A DNA stretch of 64,000 bases from Belnapia arida (GCF_016773205.1 NZ_JAETWB010000001.1:248001-312000), one strand, 5' to 3'; counted from the stretch's first letter, positions 41,337-49,764 are shown. Notes: generated by a model from the sequence alone, not told the origin. Numbers and translations are program-made.

Positions 41337-41922
41337 CGGCCAGGCCGGCGGTGACCGGATCGAGGCCGCGGTTCGGGCGGTGCTCGGCAGCCTCTCGGGC
41401 GACATGACGGTGACCGAAGCGGCGCTTCTCGGCGAGCTCGAGGCACTCGGTCGTGAGGTGGCGCGGGCGAAGAGCGAGATCGCCGCGCTCCGCGTTGACG
41501 ACATCAATGCCAGCCACATCCCGACCGCGACGGATGAGCTGGATGCGGTCGTCAGCCATACCGCGACGGCGACCAACGAGATCCTCGACTGCTGCGAGGT
41601 GCTCGAAGGCCTCCAGTCCCGGCTGGCGGGCGAGGATGCTGAGGCGCTGGGTGGCGCCGTCACCCGCATCTACGAGGCCTGCAGCTTCCAGGACATCACC
41701 GGTCAGCGCATCGGCAAGGTGGTCTCGGCGCTGAAGTCGATCGAACGGCGGGTGGCGGCGGTGACGCAAAGCTTCGGCCGTGGCGAGAGCGCCCCGCTCG
41801 CGGAGCAGGAGGAGCCCGCGGCACCGCGGACCGAGGGCGAGGAACTGGCCAACGGGCCGCAGCTGCCGGGGGCTGGCACGTCCCAGGCGGAGATCGACCG
41901 GTTGCTGGCGAGTTTCGACTGA
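41329..41922 (+). CDS. cheZ: Protein phosphatase CheZ
   Basis: A 197-residue helical protein with the long hairpin TATDELDAVVSHTATATNEILDCCEVLEGLQ and the active-site helix ACSFQDITGQRIGKVVSALKSIERRVAAV. The QDITGQ motif contains the catalytic glutamine. The C-terminus ends QAEIDRLLASFD, the CheY-P-binding peptide. Shorter than the E. coli protein but with all key parts. The stop overlaps the next start (TGATG). Confidence 0.92.
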   Translation: MPDGQAGGDRIEAAVRAVLGSLSGDMTVTEAALLGELEALGREVARAKSEIAALRVDDINASHIPTATDELDAVVSHTATATNEILDCCEVLEGLQSRLAGEDAEALGGAVTRIYEACSFQDITGQRIGKVVSALKSIERRVAAVTQSFGRGESAPLAEQEEPAAPRTEGEELANGPQLPGAGTSQAEIDRLLASFD

Positions 41923-44684
41923 TGCGTTGGGCACCGTTGCTCGCCCTGCTCCTGGCTGCGCCGGCGGCCTGGGCGCAGGAAGCGGTCGGGGTCCGGGTCG
42001 GGAATCATCCCGGCCATGGCCGACTCGTCTTCGACTGGCCTGCGCCGCCCCAGTACCGGGTGGAGCAGGCGGGCGATGCGGTGGTGCTGTATTTCCCGCC
42101 GGGTTCGGCCATCGACCTGTCGGGTGCGCGGCGGCTGCCGCGCAACATGGCAGCCGTTGCAGCCGAGGGGGAGGGCATCCGCATCGCGCTGAAGCCAGGG
42201 GTGCGGGCGCGGATCTTCCGCGTCGGGCCGAAGCTCGTCGTCGACGCCCTGAGCCCCCCGGCCGAGCCGGCACCGGTGGCGCAGGCAGCTCCGGCAAGGG
42301 CGGAGCCGGCCCCCGAAGTGGTGGCGCCGCCCATGGCACCAGCTGCATCCCCGGTTTTGCGGTCTGCGCCGCCGGTGCCGGCCATGCCCGTGCTTACCCC
42401 GCCGCGGCCAGATGCCCTGGCGGTGAGGCCACTGCCGAGGGGGGGCGGCATTCTGCTGCCCTATCCCGCGGGCACTGGCCTCGCTGTGCTGCGGCGTGGC
42501 GGCGAGGTGCTGGCGCTGTTCGACAGCGGCGAGGCGCTCGACCTGACAGGGTTGCGGACCGACCCAATCTTCGCAGCGCTTGAGGTCGAGGCTCTGGGCG
42601 GGGCGACCTTGCTGCGCCTGCCGCTGCCATCACCCGGCCTGCTCAAAGCTCGGCGGGAGCCGAATGGTTGGGTGCTGGAAGCCCATCGCCCAGCCGAGGG
42701 CCAGGGTGCAGCCGGCCGGTCGGTGGGGCTGGAGGTGGAAGGCGGCGTGGCTGCACGCCTGATGCTGCGTGCCGGCGAACCGGGCCGGGTCGTCCCCATC
42801 ACCGATCCTGAAAGCGGCTTGCCGCTGCTGGTCGGCACGGTGCGCGCGGCCGGGCAGTCGATGCCGATCTGGCGACGGCTGCCGGAGCTGGATCTGCCGC
42901 CGACGCTGCTTGGCGTCGCCGTGCTGGCCCGGGCCGACCAGGTGACGATGCGGGCGACGGCTGGTGGCTTCCTGGTCGGTGCGGCGAACGGGCCGCTCGC
43001 CCTCGATGCAGCCGCGGCCGAGATGCCCAATGCCGAGGCGATGACGCGCAGCTTTGACCTGCCTCGCATGCCGACGCCGCGCTTGTTGGAGCGGCTGCGC
43101 GCCTTGCAGGCCAGCATCGCCGCGGCGCCGCCGCTGAACCGCCTGGCCCTCCGTCGCGCGGCGGCGGAGACGCTGCTGGCGCTCGGCATGCCGCAGGAGG
43201 CCCAGGCCATGGTGGAACTGACCCGAGGGGAAGACCCTGAGGCAGCTCGGGATGCACGGCTCAATGCTCTGGCCGGCGCCGCAGCCTTGTTGGCCGGCCG
43301 GCTGCCGCAGGCCGCCGCCTTGCATCACGCCGAACTGCCGGAAACGGATGAGTTGAACCTCTGGCAGACGCTGCTGCTTGCAGCAGAAGGCGAAGCGCGG
43401 GAGGCCGTCCCGAGGCTGGCCTCGGCCCTGCCGGTGCTTTTCGACTATCCAGAGGGGCTGCGTTCGCGGTTGTTGCCGCTGGCGGCCCAGAGTCTGGCCG
43501 AGGCCGGCGCTGTCGTGCCCTTGCGGCAAGTGCTCGAGAAAGCCGGGCCGATGCCGGAACTCGCCCTGCCGCGCGCCATGCTGGCCGAAGCCAGTGGCGA
43601 TGCCGAGGCGGCGCTGGCGGGGTATGAGCAGATCGCACTGGGCCGGGATCGGCTGGCGCGGGCACGGGCGTTGCGGCGGGCGGTCGAACTGCGGCTTGCC
43701 ACGCACAAGATCGACGCCGCCCAGGCGGCACGGGCGCTCGAGGCGACGCTGTTCGCCTGGCGTGGCGATGGCGAAGAGGCGGCAGCGCGTATCCGCCTCG
43801 CCGAGCTTCGGCGTGCCGCCGGCGATGCGCGCGGCGCGCTTGCCTTGCTGCGGGAGACGGAGGCCCTCTTTCCCGAGCGTGGGCCGGCCTTGCGTGCAGC
43901 GATCAACGCGGCCTTCGTCGCCGCCCTGGAGCACGAGCCGCCACTCGATGCGGTTGCGTTGTTCGATGCCTATCCTGACCTGTTGCCGAAGGATGCGGAC
44001 GGGCAGGCGGCGATGCTGGTCCTCGCGGACCGGCTGGTGGCGCTCGACCTGGCCGATCGGGCAGCCGCTCTCCTGGGTCAAGCTGTAGGGCGCAGTGCCG
44101 GGGCGCCGCGTGCCGCGCTAGGCCTGCGGCAGGGAGTGCTGCATCTGTCCAACGGCGATGCGGCCGCAGCGCTGAAGGCTTTGCAGGAAAGCAACGGGGA
44201 GATGCTGCCCGATCCGTTGATGCAGGCTCGTGCCGTACTCGCGGCTCAGGCCCAGTCGCGGCTGGGGCGCCTTGAGGAGGCGGTAGTGGGTCTCAAGGCG
44301 CTCGGCTCGGCCGGGGCCGCTGCGTTATCGCAGCTCCTGGCGGAACGGCAGGATTGGGCGGGTGCCGCTGCGGCGCTTGCCGATCATTTACGTGCAGCGC
44401 TACCGGCTGCGCCCGCGCCGCTCGAGGAGCCGCAACAGCGATTGCTTCTGCGCCATGCGGCAATGCTGGCCCTGGCCGGCGACGAGGCCGGACTCGTCGC
44501 GTTGCGCCGAAGCTATGTACCACGCTTGCCGGAGGGGGCCCTGGCGGCGGCTTTCGCCCTGCTGACGGCGGATCAGCTGCGGGGCCTGGCTGACCTGCCC
44601 CGGCTGCAAAAGGAGTTGTTGCTGTTTCAGACCATCCCTCCGTGGCTGGAGGCATTGCGGGCTGGCGGCCCGGTGACGCGCTAA
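41922..44684 (+). CDS. Large periplasmic TPR-like protein, chemotaxis/flagellar operon
   Basis: A 920-residue protein with signal peptide MRWAPLLALLLAAPAAWAQ. An AMIN-like beta domain reads GVRVGNHPGHGRLVFDWPAPPQYRVEQ with KPGVRARIFRVGPKLVVDAL, followed by a Pro/Ala linker (residues 110-150). A long alpha-helical repeat region runs from about residue 400 to the end, with TPR-like pairs (QEAQAMVELTRGEDPEAARDARLNALAGAAALL; LSNGDAAAALKALQES). The last gene of the cheYZ run. Base use is slightly less strict than in its neighbours. Function unknown; a cell-wall or motor-linked scaffold is possible. Confidence 0.75.
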   Translation: MRWAPLLALLLAAPAAWAQEAVGVRVGNHPGHGRLVFDWPAPPQYRVEQAGDAVVLYFPPGSAIDLSGARRLPRNMAAVAAEGEGIRIALKPGVRARIFRVGPKLVVDALSPPAEPAPVAQAAPARAEPAPEVVAPPMAPAASPVLRSAPPVPAMPVLTPPRPDALAVRPLPRGGGILLPYPAGTGLAVLRRGGEVLALFDSGEALDLTGLRTDPIFAALEVEALGGATLLRLPLPSPGLLKARREPNGWVLEAHRPAEGQGAAGRSVGLEVEGGVAARLMLRAGEPGRVVPITDPESGLPLLVGTVRAAGQSMPIWRRLPELDLPPTLLGVAVLARADQVTMRATAGGFLVGAANGPLALDAAAAEMPNAEAMTRSFDLPRMPTPRLLERLRALQASIAAAPPLNRLALRRAAAETLLALGMPQEAQAMVELTRGEDPEAARDARLNALAGAAALLAGRLPQAAALHHAELPETDELNLWQTLLLAAEGEAREAVPRLASALPVLFDYPEGLRSRLLPLAAQSLAEAGAVVPLRQVLEKAGPMPELALPRAMLAEASGDAEAALAGYEQIALGRDRLARARALRRAVELRLATHKIDAAQAARALEATLFAWRGDGEEAAARIRLAELRRAAGDARGALALLRETEALFPERGPALRAAINAAFVAALEHEPPLDAVALFDAYPDLLPKDADGQAAMLVLADRLVALDLADRAAALLGQAVGRSAGAPRAALGLRQGVLHLSNGDAAAALKALQESNGEMLPDPLMQARAVLAAQAQSRLGRLEEAVVGLKALGSAGAAALSQLLAERQDWAGAAAALADHLRAALPAAPAPLEEPQQRLLLRHAAMLALAGDEAGLVALRRSYVPRLPEGALAAAFALLTADQLRGLADLPRLQKELLLFQTIPPWLEALRAGGPVTR

Positions 44685-44839
44685 GTCCAGCGTCGGGCGC
44701 GGGGGAGGGCGGCAAAAATTTCGGCCGTTGCGGGCAGTTTTCGCTTGCGTCCCTGTCTCCCGTGCCCCATATGCGCGCCCCGTTGACCTGATCAATCCCG
44801 ATCACCCTGGTCATCTGCTGGTGGGAATAGGAGCCCGCG

Positions 44840-45295
44840 ATGGACGCTCTTCTCCAACTGGGGATGGTCTCGGAGTTGCTCCCGAGCGAAGCCCAGAATT
44901 CTGAAACCTCGGCGAGCGAGGCTAAGGACTATTTTGTTACCCGTGATGGCGTCAAATTCGCCGGCACGCATCTGATTATCGACCTTTGGGACGCCACTAA
45001 CCTGGCAGATCCGGAGCATATCGACTCAGTGCTGCGCGAGGCTGCAATCGCCACGGGCGCCACAATCCTGCACGGGCATTTCCACCACTTCGGCCCGAAC
45101 AGCGGCGTCTCCGGCGTGCTGGTGCTGGCGGAGAGTCACGTCTCGATCCACACTTGGCCAGAGCGGGATTACGCGGCGCTCGACATATTCGTCTGCGGCG
45201 TCTGCAACCCGTACAAGGCCATCCCTGTGCTGAAGCGCGGCTTCATGCCGGGCCGCGTGCAACTGGCCGAGCACAAGCGCGGCCTCGTCGGCTGA
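44840..45295 (+). CDS. speD: S-adenosylmethionine decarboxylase proenzyme SpeD
   Basis: A 151-residue class 1B SAM decarboxylase. Self-cleavage should occur between Glu98 and Ser99 in LAESHVSIHTWPE, giving the pyruvoyl group. HFHHFGPNSGVSGVLVLAESH and the CGVCNPYKA segment are conserved, including the catalytic cysteine. An N-terminal extension of about 35 residues precedes the usual start of the family. It makes the aminopropyl donor for SpeE, encoded downstream. GGAG lies before the ATG. Confidence 0.95.
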   Translation: MDALLQLGMVSELLPSEAQNSETSASEAKDYFVTRDGVKFAGTHLIIDLWDATNLADPEHIDSVLREAAIATGATILHGHFHHFGPNSGVSGVLVLAESHVSIHTWPERDYAALDIFVCGVCNPYKAIPVLKRGFMPGRVQLAEHKRGLVG

Positions 45296-45320
45296 CATCG
45301 AAGCGTGCATGCAGGGCGCG

Positions 45321-45344
45321 GGGCGGGGCCTTAAGGTCCCGCCC
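45321..45344 (+). terminator. Hairpin with T-rich 3' flank between speD and speE
   Basis: GGGCGGGGCC-TTAA-GGTCCCGCCC forms a ten-pair stem including one G-T pair, followed by TCGTTGTTT. It resembles a leaky intrinsic terminator and would lower speE relative to speD. It lies 22-45 bp before the speE ATG. Confidence 0.45.
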
Positions 45345-45365
45345 TCGTTGTTTCAGGGGTTTTCC

Positions 45366-46241
45366 ATGCCGACCGATTCGTGGGTGAACGAGACGCTTTA
45401 CAGCGCCTGGGGGCAGCGTTTTCGCGTGAAGCGCGAACTTGCGCGGGTGCAGAGCGACTTCCAGGACATCATGGTCTTCGAGAGTGAGACCCATGGTCGG
45501 GTCATGCTGCTCGACGGCGTGGTGCAGATCACCGAGGCGGATGAGTTCGTCTACCAGGAGATGCTGACCCATGTGCCGTTGCTGGCGCATGGCGCGGCGA
45601 GGCGGGTGCTGATTATTGGCGCCGGCGACGGCGGCGTGCTGCGGCGGGTGCTGCAGCACCGGACCGTTGAGCGGGCGGTTATGGTCGAGATCGATGGCGA
45701 GGTAATTCGGCTCGCCAAGGAACACCTGCCGGGCATCGCTGGCGAGGCATGGAATGACCCTCGGGCCGAGGTCATCGTCGGCGACGGGATCGATTACGTG
45801 CGCCAGGCGCCGGCCGCCAGCTTCGACGTCGTCATCGTCGACAGCACGGACCCGATCGGCGTCGGCGAGGTGCTGTTCACCGACGAATTCTACGCGAATT
45901 GCGCGCGGCTGCTCACCGAGCGCGGCCTCGTGGTGAACCAGTGCGGCGTACCCTTCATGCAGGCCGAGGAACTGCATGAAACCAGTCTGCGGCGGGCCAA
46001 GGCCTTCGCCGATGTCCACGCTTATGTTGCTGCGGTGCCAACCTATGTGGGCGGGTTCATGACCCTCGGCTGGGCCGCGAAGGATGCGGGATTGCGGGCC
46101 GCAACGGTGGGCGAGATTCGCGAGCGGGCGGCGATGGCAGGCATCCTGGGCGAGACCCGGTACTGGACGCCCGAGATCCATTGCGGCGCCTTCAACCTGC
46201 CTCCCTATATCGCGGAGCATCTACAGGGCGCTGCGGGCTGA
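45366..46241 (+). CDS. speE: Spermidine synthase SpeE
   Basis: A 291-residue polyamine aminopropyltransferase. The N-terminal strand domain has VQSDFQDIMVFESETHGRVMLLDGVVQITEADEFVYQEMLTHVPLLAHG. The SAM-like fold has VLIIGAGDGGVLRRVLQH, MVEIDGEVIRLAKEHLP, VGDGIDYV and VIVDSTDPIGVGEVLFTDEFY, which is the PAPT signature. It transfers the aminopropyl group of decarboxylated SAM to putrescine. The ATG at 45366 matches the family N-terminus. Confidence 0.96.
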   Translation: MPTDSWVNETLYSAWGQRFRVKRELARVQSDFQDIMVFESETHGRVMLLDGVVQITEADEFVYQEMLTHVPLLAHGAARRVLIIGAGDGGVLRRVLQHRTVERAVMVEIDGEVIRLAKEHLPGIAGEAWNDPRAEVIVGDGIDYVRQAPAASFDVVIVDSTDPIGVGEVLFTDEFYANCARLLTERGLVVNQCGVPFMQAEELHETSLRRAKAFADVHAYVAAVPTYVGGFMTLGWAAKDAGLRAATVGEIRERAAMAGILGETRYWTPEIHCGAFNLPPYIAEHLQGAAG

Positions 46242-46269
46242 GGCTGCCAGCCGCGGTCCTCGGGTCTCC

Positions 46270-47010
46270 TCAGCCGCTGGCGAAGCCTTGCACGAGGCTG
46301 CCGGCGACAAGCCTCCAGCCGTCGATCAGCACGAAGAAGATCAGTTTGAAGGGCAGCGAGACGACGCTCGGCGGTAGCATCATCATGCCGAGCGACATCA
46401 GCAGGCTGGCGACGACCATGTCGATGACGAGGAACGGCAAGAAGACGAGGAAGCCGATCTCGAAGGCTCGCTTCAGTTCGCCGACGAGAAAGGCGGGCAG
46501 GAGCGCGCGCCAGGGAAGCTGATCCGGCCGTGCATTCTCCGGCACGGGCGGGAGGCCGGCGAGGTCGAGGAAGAGCGCGAGGTCGCCCTCGCGCACCTGG
46601 TTGGCCATGAAGCTGCGGAAGGGTTCGGCAGTCGCCACCAGGCCTTCGACCTCGCCGATGCGGCCTTCCATCATTGGCGCAAGGCCGTTCTGCCAGCTTG
46701 CCTCCATCGCCGGCTGCATCACGAAGAGCGTTAGGAAAAGCGCAAGGCCGATCAGCACCGGATTCGGTGGCACGCCCTGGGCCCCGATAGCGCTGCGCAG
46801 CAACGACAGCACGATGGCGATGCGGGTGAAGGCGGTTGCCATCACCAGCAGCGATGGGGCGAGGGAGAGCAGGCCGATCAGCGCCGTCAACTGGACGAGG
46901 CGCATCGTCGCGCCGGCCTGGCCGCCGGTGCCGATATCGATACTCACGCTCTGCGCCATGGCAGGCAAGGCCATTGCGGCGAGCGGCAGGGCGAGGGCAA
47001 TGCACCTCAC
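46270..47010 (-). CDS. fliP: Flagellar export gate protein FliP
   Basis: A 246-residue membrane protein. It has a cleavable signal (MRCIALALPLAAMALPAMAQ) and then TALIGLLSLAPSLLVMATAFTRIAIVLSLLR, GLALFLTLFVMQP, and the C-terminal LPAFLVGELKRAFEIGFLVFLPFLVIDMVVASLLMSLGMMMLPPSVVSLPFKLIFFVLIDGW. FliP forms the gate with FliQ and FliR, encoded in the divergent run. The start overlaps the fliO stop. Confidence 0.97.
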   Translation of the reverse strand: MRCIALALPLAAMALPAMAQSVSIDIGTGGQAGATMRLVQLTALIGLLSLAPSLLVMATAFTRIAIVLSLLRSAIGAQGVPPNPVLIGLALFLTLFVMQPAMEASWQNGLAPMMEGRIGEVEGLVATAEPFRSFMANQVREGDLALFLDLAGLPPVPENARPDQLPWRALLPAFLVGELKRAFEIGFLVFLPFLVIDMVVASLLMSLGMMMLPPSVVSLPFKLIFFVLIDGWRLVAGSLVQGFASG

Positions 47011-47273
47011 GCCGGGTCATCCTGAACGGGCAGCCAGCCGAGCAGCGCGTCCTGGCCATTGCCGGTGAGCAGCAGCACCTCCCGTTCATCGCAGCGGAGG
47101 AGGAGGAGGCGGCGGCGGGAATCGAGGGCGAGCACTTCCTGTACGGCGAGGCGCCGATTGGGCCGTGTAGCGAGACCGCCCCAGCGCAGCCCGCGAGCCC
47201 CAAGGGCCAGCAACAGCAGGATGGCGGCAAGGGCGCCGGCAGCTTGTAACCATAGTCCGGTGTCGATCGTCAT
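47007..47273 (-). CDS. fliO: Flagellar biosynthetic protein FliO
   Basis: An 88-residue membrane protein with one N-terminal segment (GLWLQAAGALAAILLLLALGA) and a cytoplasmic part with NRRLAVQEVLALDSRRRLLLLRCDEREVLLLTGNGQDALLGWLP, the FliO pattern. FliO helps FliP oligomerise. Its last four bases overlap the fliP start. Confidence 0.88.
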   Translation of the reverse strand: MTIDTGLWLQAAGALAAILLLLALGARGLRWGGLATRPNRRLAVQEVLALDSRRRLLLLRCDEREVLLLTGNGQDALLGWLPVQDDPA

Positions 47274-47298
47274 GCGGCATCCTGCCAGCAAGGGGTGT

Positions 47299-47532
47299 TC
47301 AGGGCGGCGGCAAGGCAGCGGCGAGGCTTTCGATCTCCTGCGCCAGGGACTCGAGCGCAGGCCGTAGCAGCTTGGCGCGGTGGCGCGGCATCTGCGCGAT
47401 GGCGGCGCAAAGGGCGGCGGCTTCCGCATCGAGGCCAGCGAGGTCGATCTGGCGGCCGCTCGTGGCGAGGGCGCGCGCCATCACCACTGTGTCGTAAAGG
47501 GCTTCGATCGCGGCGAGGGTCGCTTGCGTCAT
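47299..47532 (-). CDS. Small helical protein of the fliO-fliP run, unknown function
   Basis: A 77-residue protein, almost entirely helical by composition (ALYDTVVMARALATSGRQIDLAGLDAEAAALCAAIAQMPRHRAKLLRPALESLAQEIESLAAAL). No signal or membrane segment. It precedes fliO by 25 bp and is divergent from flgB. By size, helicity and place it could be an export chaperone of the FliT/FlgN kind, but sequence alone does not show that. The start at 47532 lies at the edge of the inverted repeat shared with flgB. Confidence 0.65.
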   Translation of the reverse strand: MTQATLAAIEALYDTVVMARALATSGRQIDLAGLDAEAAALCAAIAQMPRHRAKLLRPALESLAQEIESLAAALPPP

Positions 47533-47621
47533 GCCGCGATCCTGCACGCCAGGGTGTTAAGGAAGGCTTGAGATCGGGGTTTACGGAATCTTCGGAATTT
47601 GGCGTGCAGGATCGCGGCATG
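47530..47621. repeat. 22-bp perfect inverted repeat spanning both divergent start sites
   Basis: Arms are 47530-47551 and 47600-47621, separated by 48 bp. Each arm, read outward, begins TGGCGTGCAGGATCGCGG and ends at the ATG of its gene. So flgB and the 77-residue gene have identical untranslated leaders, including AGGA ribosome sites. The spacer is AT-richer than its surroundings and carries the CtrA-like motif. Confidence 0.9.
47556..47571 (-). promoter_or_regulatory. CtrA-like motif between flgB and the fliO-fliP run
   Basis: On the minus strand it reads TCAAGCCTTCCTTAAC: second half-site perfect and first half 3 of 4 against TTAA-N7-TTAAC. It is nearly the same as the site before fliL and is oriented toward fliO-fliP. 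It sits in the 48-bp spacer of the inverted repeat, so it could serve both directions. Confidence 0.5.
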
Positions 47622-48002
47622 GACCTCACCCGCAGCCCGACCATCGCCCTGGCTGAACGCCGCATCGCCTGGCTCGAAGAGCGCCAGCGGGTGCTGGCGC
47701 AGAATATCGCCAATGCGGATACGCCCGGCTATCAGCCGCGCGACCTCGATGACTTCCGCAAGAGCCTCGCCGGCGCCTTCGGCCTGGCGCGTACGAGCGA
47801 TCTGCATGTCGTCGGCAGCGGCGGTGCGGCGCGGGCGCGCCTGGATCGGACGGCAGCCGACCGGGCGCCGAACGGCAATGCCGTCTCGCTCGACCGCGAG
47901 GCGATGAGGGTGGCCGATACTGACACGGCGCATGCGCTGGCGACCGGGCTTCACCGGCGCTGGATGGGCCTGTTCCGGACCGCGCTTGGCCGGTCGCAAT
48001 GA
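47619..48002 (+). CDS. flgB: Flagellar proximal rod protein FlgB
   Basis: A 127-residue rod protein. The N-terminal LAERRIAWLEERQRVLAQNIANADTPGYQPRDLDDFRKSL holds the conserved ANADTPGY signature. The middle is short, and the C-terminal amphipathic helix reads DTDTAHALATGLHRRWMGLFRTALG. It heads the flgB-flgC-fliE-fliQ-fliR-flhB-cckA run. The start is fixed by the AGGA in the inverted-repeat arm. Confidence 0.94.
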   Translation: MDLTRSPTIALAERRIAWLEERQRVLAQNIANADTPGYQPRDLDDFRKSLAGAFGLARTSDLHVVGSGGAARARLDRTAADRAPNGNAVSLDREAMRVADTDTAHALATGLHRRWMGLFRTALGRSQ

Positions 48003-48022
48003 TGTAGGAGGGAGGGCTGGTC

Positions 48023-48430
48023 ATGGATCTCGACAGCGCCTTGCGGATTTCCGCCGCCGGCATGCAGGCGCAGGCGACGCGGCTGCGGGTGGTTGCTGAA
48101 AACATTGCCAACCGGGACAGCACCGGGCCATCGCCCGGGGCGGACCCGTATCGGCGGAAGACGGTGACCTTCGCCAATCGGTTGGACCGCAGCCTTGGCG
48201 CCGAGATGGTGCAGATAAGGCGGATCGGGACGGCGCCCGGGGATTTTCCCCAGCTTCATGATCCTTCGCACCCTGCGGCCGATGCGGCGGGCTATGTAAA
48301 GCGGCCCAATGTCGACAGCTTGGTCGAGATGATGGACATGCGCGAGGCGCAACGGAGCTACAGCGCCAATCTCGCTGTTCTCGAGACCACGCGCGGAATG
48401 CTGACGCGCACCATCGAAGCCTTGCGCTGA
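48023..48430 (+). CDS. flgC: Flagellar proximal rod protein FlgC
   Basis: A 135-residue rod protein. It begins MDLDSALRISAAGMQAQATRLRVVAENIANRDSTG and ends YVKRPNVDSLVEMMDMREAQRSYSANLAVLETTRGMLTRTIEAL. Full length. The stop overlaps the fliE start (TGATG). Confidence 0.96.
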   Translation: MDLDSALRISAAGMQAQATRLRVVAENIANRDSTGPSPGADPYRRKTVTFANRLDRSLGAEMVQIRRIGTAPGDFPQLHDPSHPAADAAGYVKRPNVDSLVEMMDMREAQRSYSANLAVLETTRGMLTRTIEALR

Positions 48431-48720
48431 TGCTGGCGGCGATTGCGCCGGTCCAGGCCGCGGCCGCCTATCGTGCGGCGACAGCGCCGGAGGCCCCTGC
48501 CGAGGGCGGCTTCGGCGCGACCTTGCAGCGGGCCGTGGAAGGCGCGGTCGAGATGGGGCGGGGCGCCGATGCGGCCAGCACGCAGGCGCTGCTCGGCCAG
48601 GGCAGTGTGTCCGATGTGGTGATGGCGGTGTCGCGGGCGGAACTCGCCTTGCAGACGGCCGTCGCGCTGCGGGACCGGGTGATTTCCGCCTATCAGGACG
48701 TCATGCGGATGCCGATCTAG
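48430..48720 (+). CDS. fliE: Flagellar hook-basal body protein FliE
   Basis: A 96-residue protein joining the MS-ring to the rod. The C-terminus VSDVVMAVSRAELALQTAVALRDRVISAYQDVMRMPI is the FliE signature. The N-terminal half is variable and Ala-rich, as usual. Coupled to flgC. Confidence 0.93.
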   Translation: MLAAIAPVQAAAAYRAATAPEAPAEGGFGATLQRAVEGAVEMGRGADAASTQALLGQGSVSDVVMAVSRAELALQTAVALRDRVISAYQDVMRMPI

Positions 48721-48736
48721 CGCAGGAGGCGCGGAG

Positions 48737-49009
48737 ATGGAGAACCAGTCTGTGTTGGCGGTGCGGGAGGCGTTGTGGATGGCGCTGCAACTGGCCGGTC
48801 CGCCCCTGCTGGCAATGCTGGCAGTCGGGCTGGTCGTGTCCATCTTTCAGGCGCTGACGCAGGTGCAGGAGGCGACGCTGGCCTTCTTGCCGAAGCTGGT
48901 GGTGCTCGGGCTGGTATTGCTGCTGCTCGGGCCGGCCATGGCCGGAGCGATGCGAGGATATGCGGCGTCGCTTTTCGACCGGATGATCGCAGTTGGCGGG
49001 CAGCCCTGA
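48737..49009 (+). CDS. fliQ: Flagellar export gate protein FliQ
   Basis: A 90-residue protein with two membrane helices: LAVREALWMALQLAGPPLLAMLAVGLVVSIFQALTQVQEATLAFLPKLVVLGLVLLLLGPAM. The QALTQVQEATLAFLPK loop is highly conserved. A GGAGG site precedes it, and its stop overlaps the fliR start. Confidence 0.96.
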   Translation: MENQSVLAVREALWMALQLAGPPLLAMLAVGLVVSIFQALTQVQEATLAFLPKLVVLGLVLLLLGPAMAGAMRGYAASLFDRMIAVGGQP

Positions 49010-49761
49010 TGGTGGAGGCGCTCCCCGCGCTGGCGTTCCACGCGGTGCTGCTGGTGGCGCGGCTTGGCGCGGCAATGCTGCTGCTGCCCGGGCTCGGCGA
49101 GCAGGATGTGCCGGCCAGTATCCGGCTTGCGCTGCTGCTGGCCGTGGTTGCGGTGCTGCTTCCCGTATTGGCGCCCGGGCTGCCGCCGCTGCCGTCGGAG
49201 TTGCCGGAGCTTCTGCGCCTGATTCTGACGGAAACGGCGATCGGGTTGTGGCTCGGCATGCTGGCGCGGCTGGTTACGCTGGCGCTGGGCCAGGCGGGGC
49301 AGTTGGTGGGGTTGATGGTTGGCCTCGCCAGCCCCTTGCAAACGGACCCGGTGCTCGGCGCGCAATCCTTGGCGACGGGGCGGCTGTTTACTTTGCTCGC
49401 GGCGGTGCTGGTCTTGTCTACGGGGTTGTATGCGCTGCCATTGCGAGCGCTGGCGGAGAGTTACACGGCCTTGCCACCTGGGGCGCCCTTGCCGCTCGGG
49501 CGCGGGGCTGAGTCGGTGGCGCAGGCAGTGGCGGAGAGCCTGGCCCTGGCCTTGCGCCTGGCCGGGCCGCTGGTGTTGGCGGCGATGCTCGGGAATTTCG
49601 CGCTTGGCTTGCTCGCAAGGCTGGCGCCCCAGGTGCAGGTCTTCACGATGGCGGCGCCGGGGCAAATCCTGGGTGGACTGTTGTTACTCGGTCTGTTGCT
49701 GCCAGCGCTGGTTGCGGCGTGGCTGGGAGCGGCCGCCGCCTCGCTCGCCTTGGCGGGCTAG
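49009..49761 (+). CDS. fliR: Flagellar export gate protein FliR
   Basis: A 250-residue membrane protein with about six hydrophobic segments. It begins FHAVLLVARLGAAMLLLPGLGEQDVPASIRLALLLAVVAVLLPVL; GLWLGMLARLVTLALGQAGQLVGLMVGLASPLQTDPVLGAQS and the polar end NFALGLLARLAPQVQVFTMAAPGQILGG are family marks. It completes the FliPQR gate with the genes on both sides. Three-base gap to flhB. Confidence 0.96.
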   Translation: MVEALPALAFHAVLLVARLGAAMLLLPGLGEQDVPASIRLALLLAVVAVLLPVLAPGLPPLPSELPELLRLILTETAIGLWLGMLARLVTLALGQAGQLVGLMVGLASPLQTDPVLGAQSLATGRLFTLLAAVLVLSTGLYALPLRALAESYTALPPGAPLPLGRGAESVAQAVAESLALALRLAGPLVLAAMLGNFALGLLARLAPQVQVFTMAAPGQILGGLLLLGLLLPALVAAWLGAAAASLALAG

Positions 49762-49764
49762 GCG

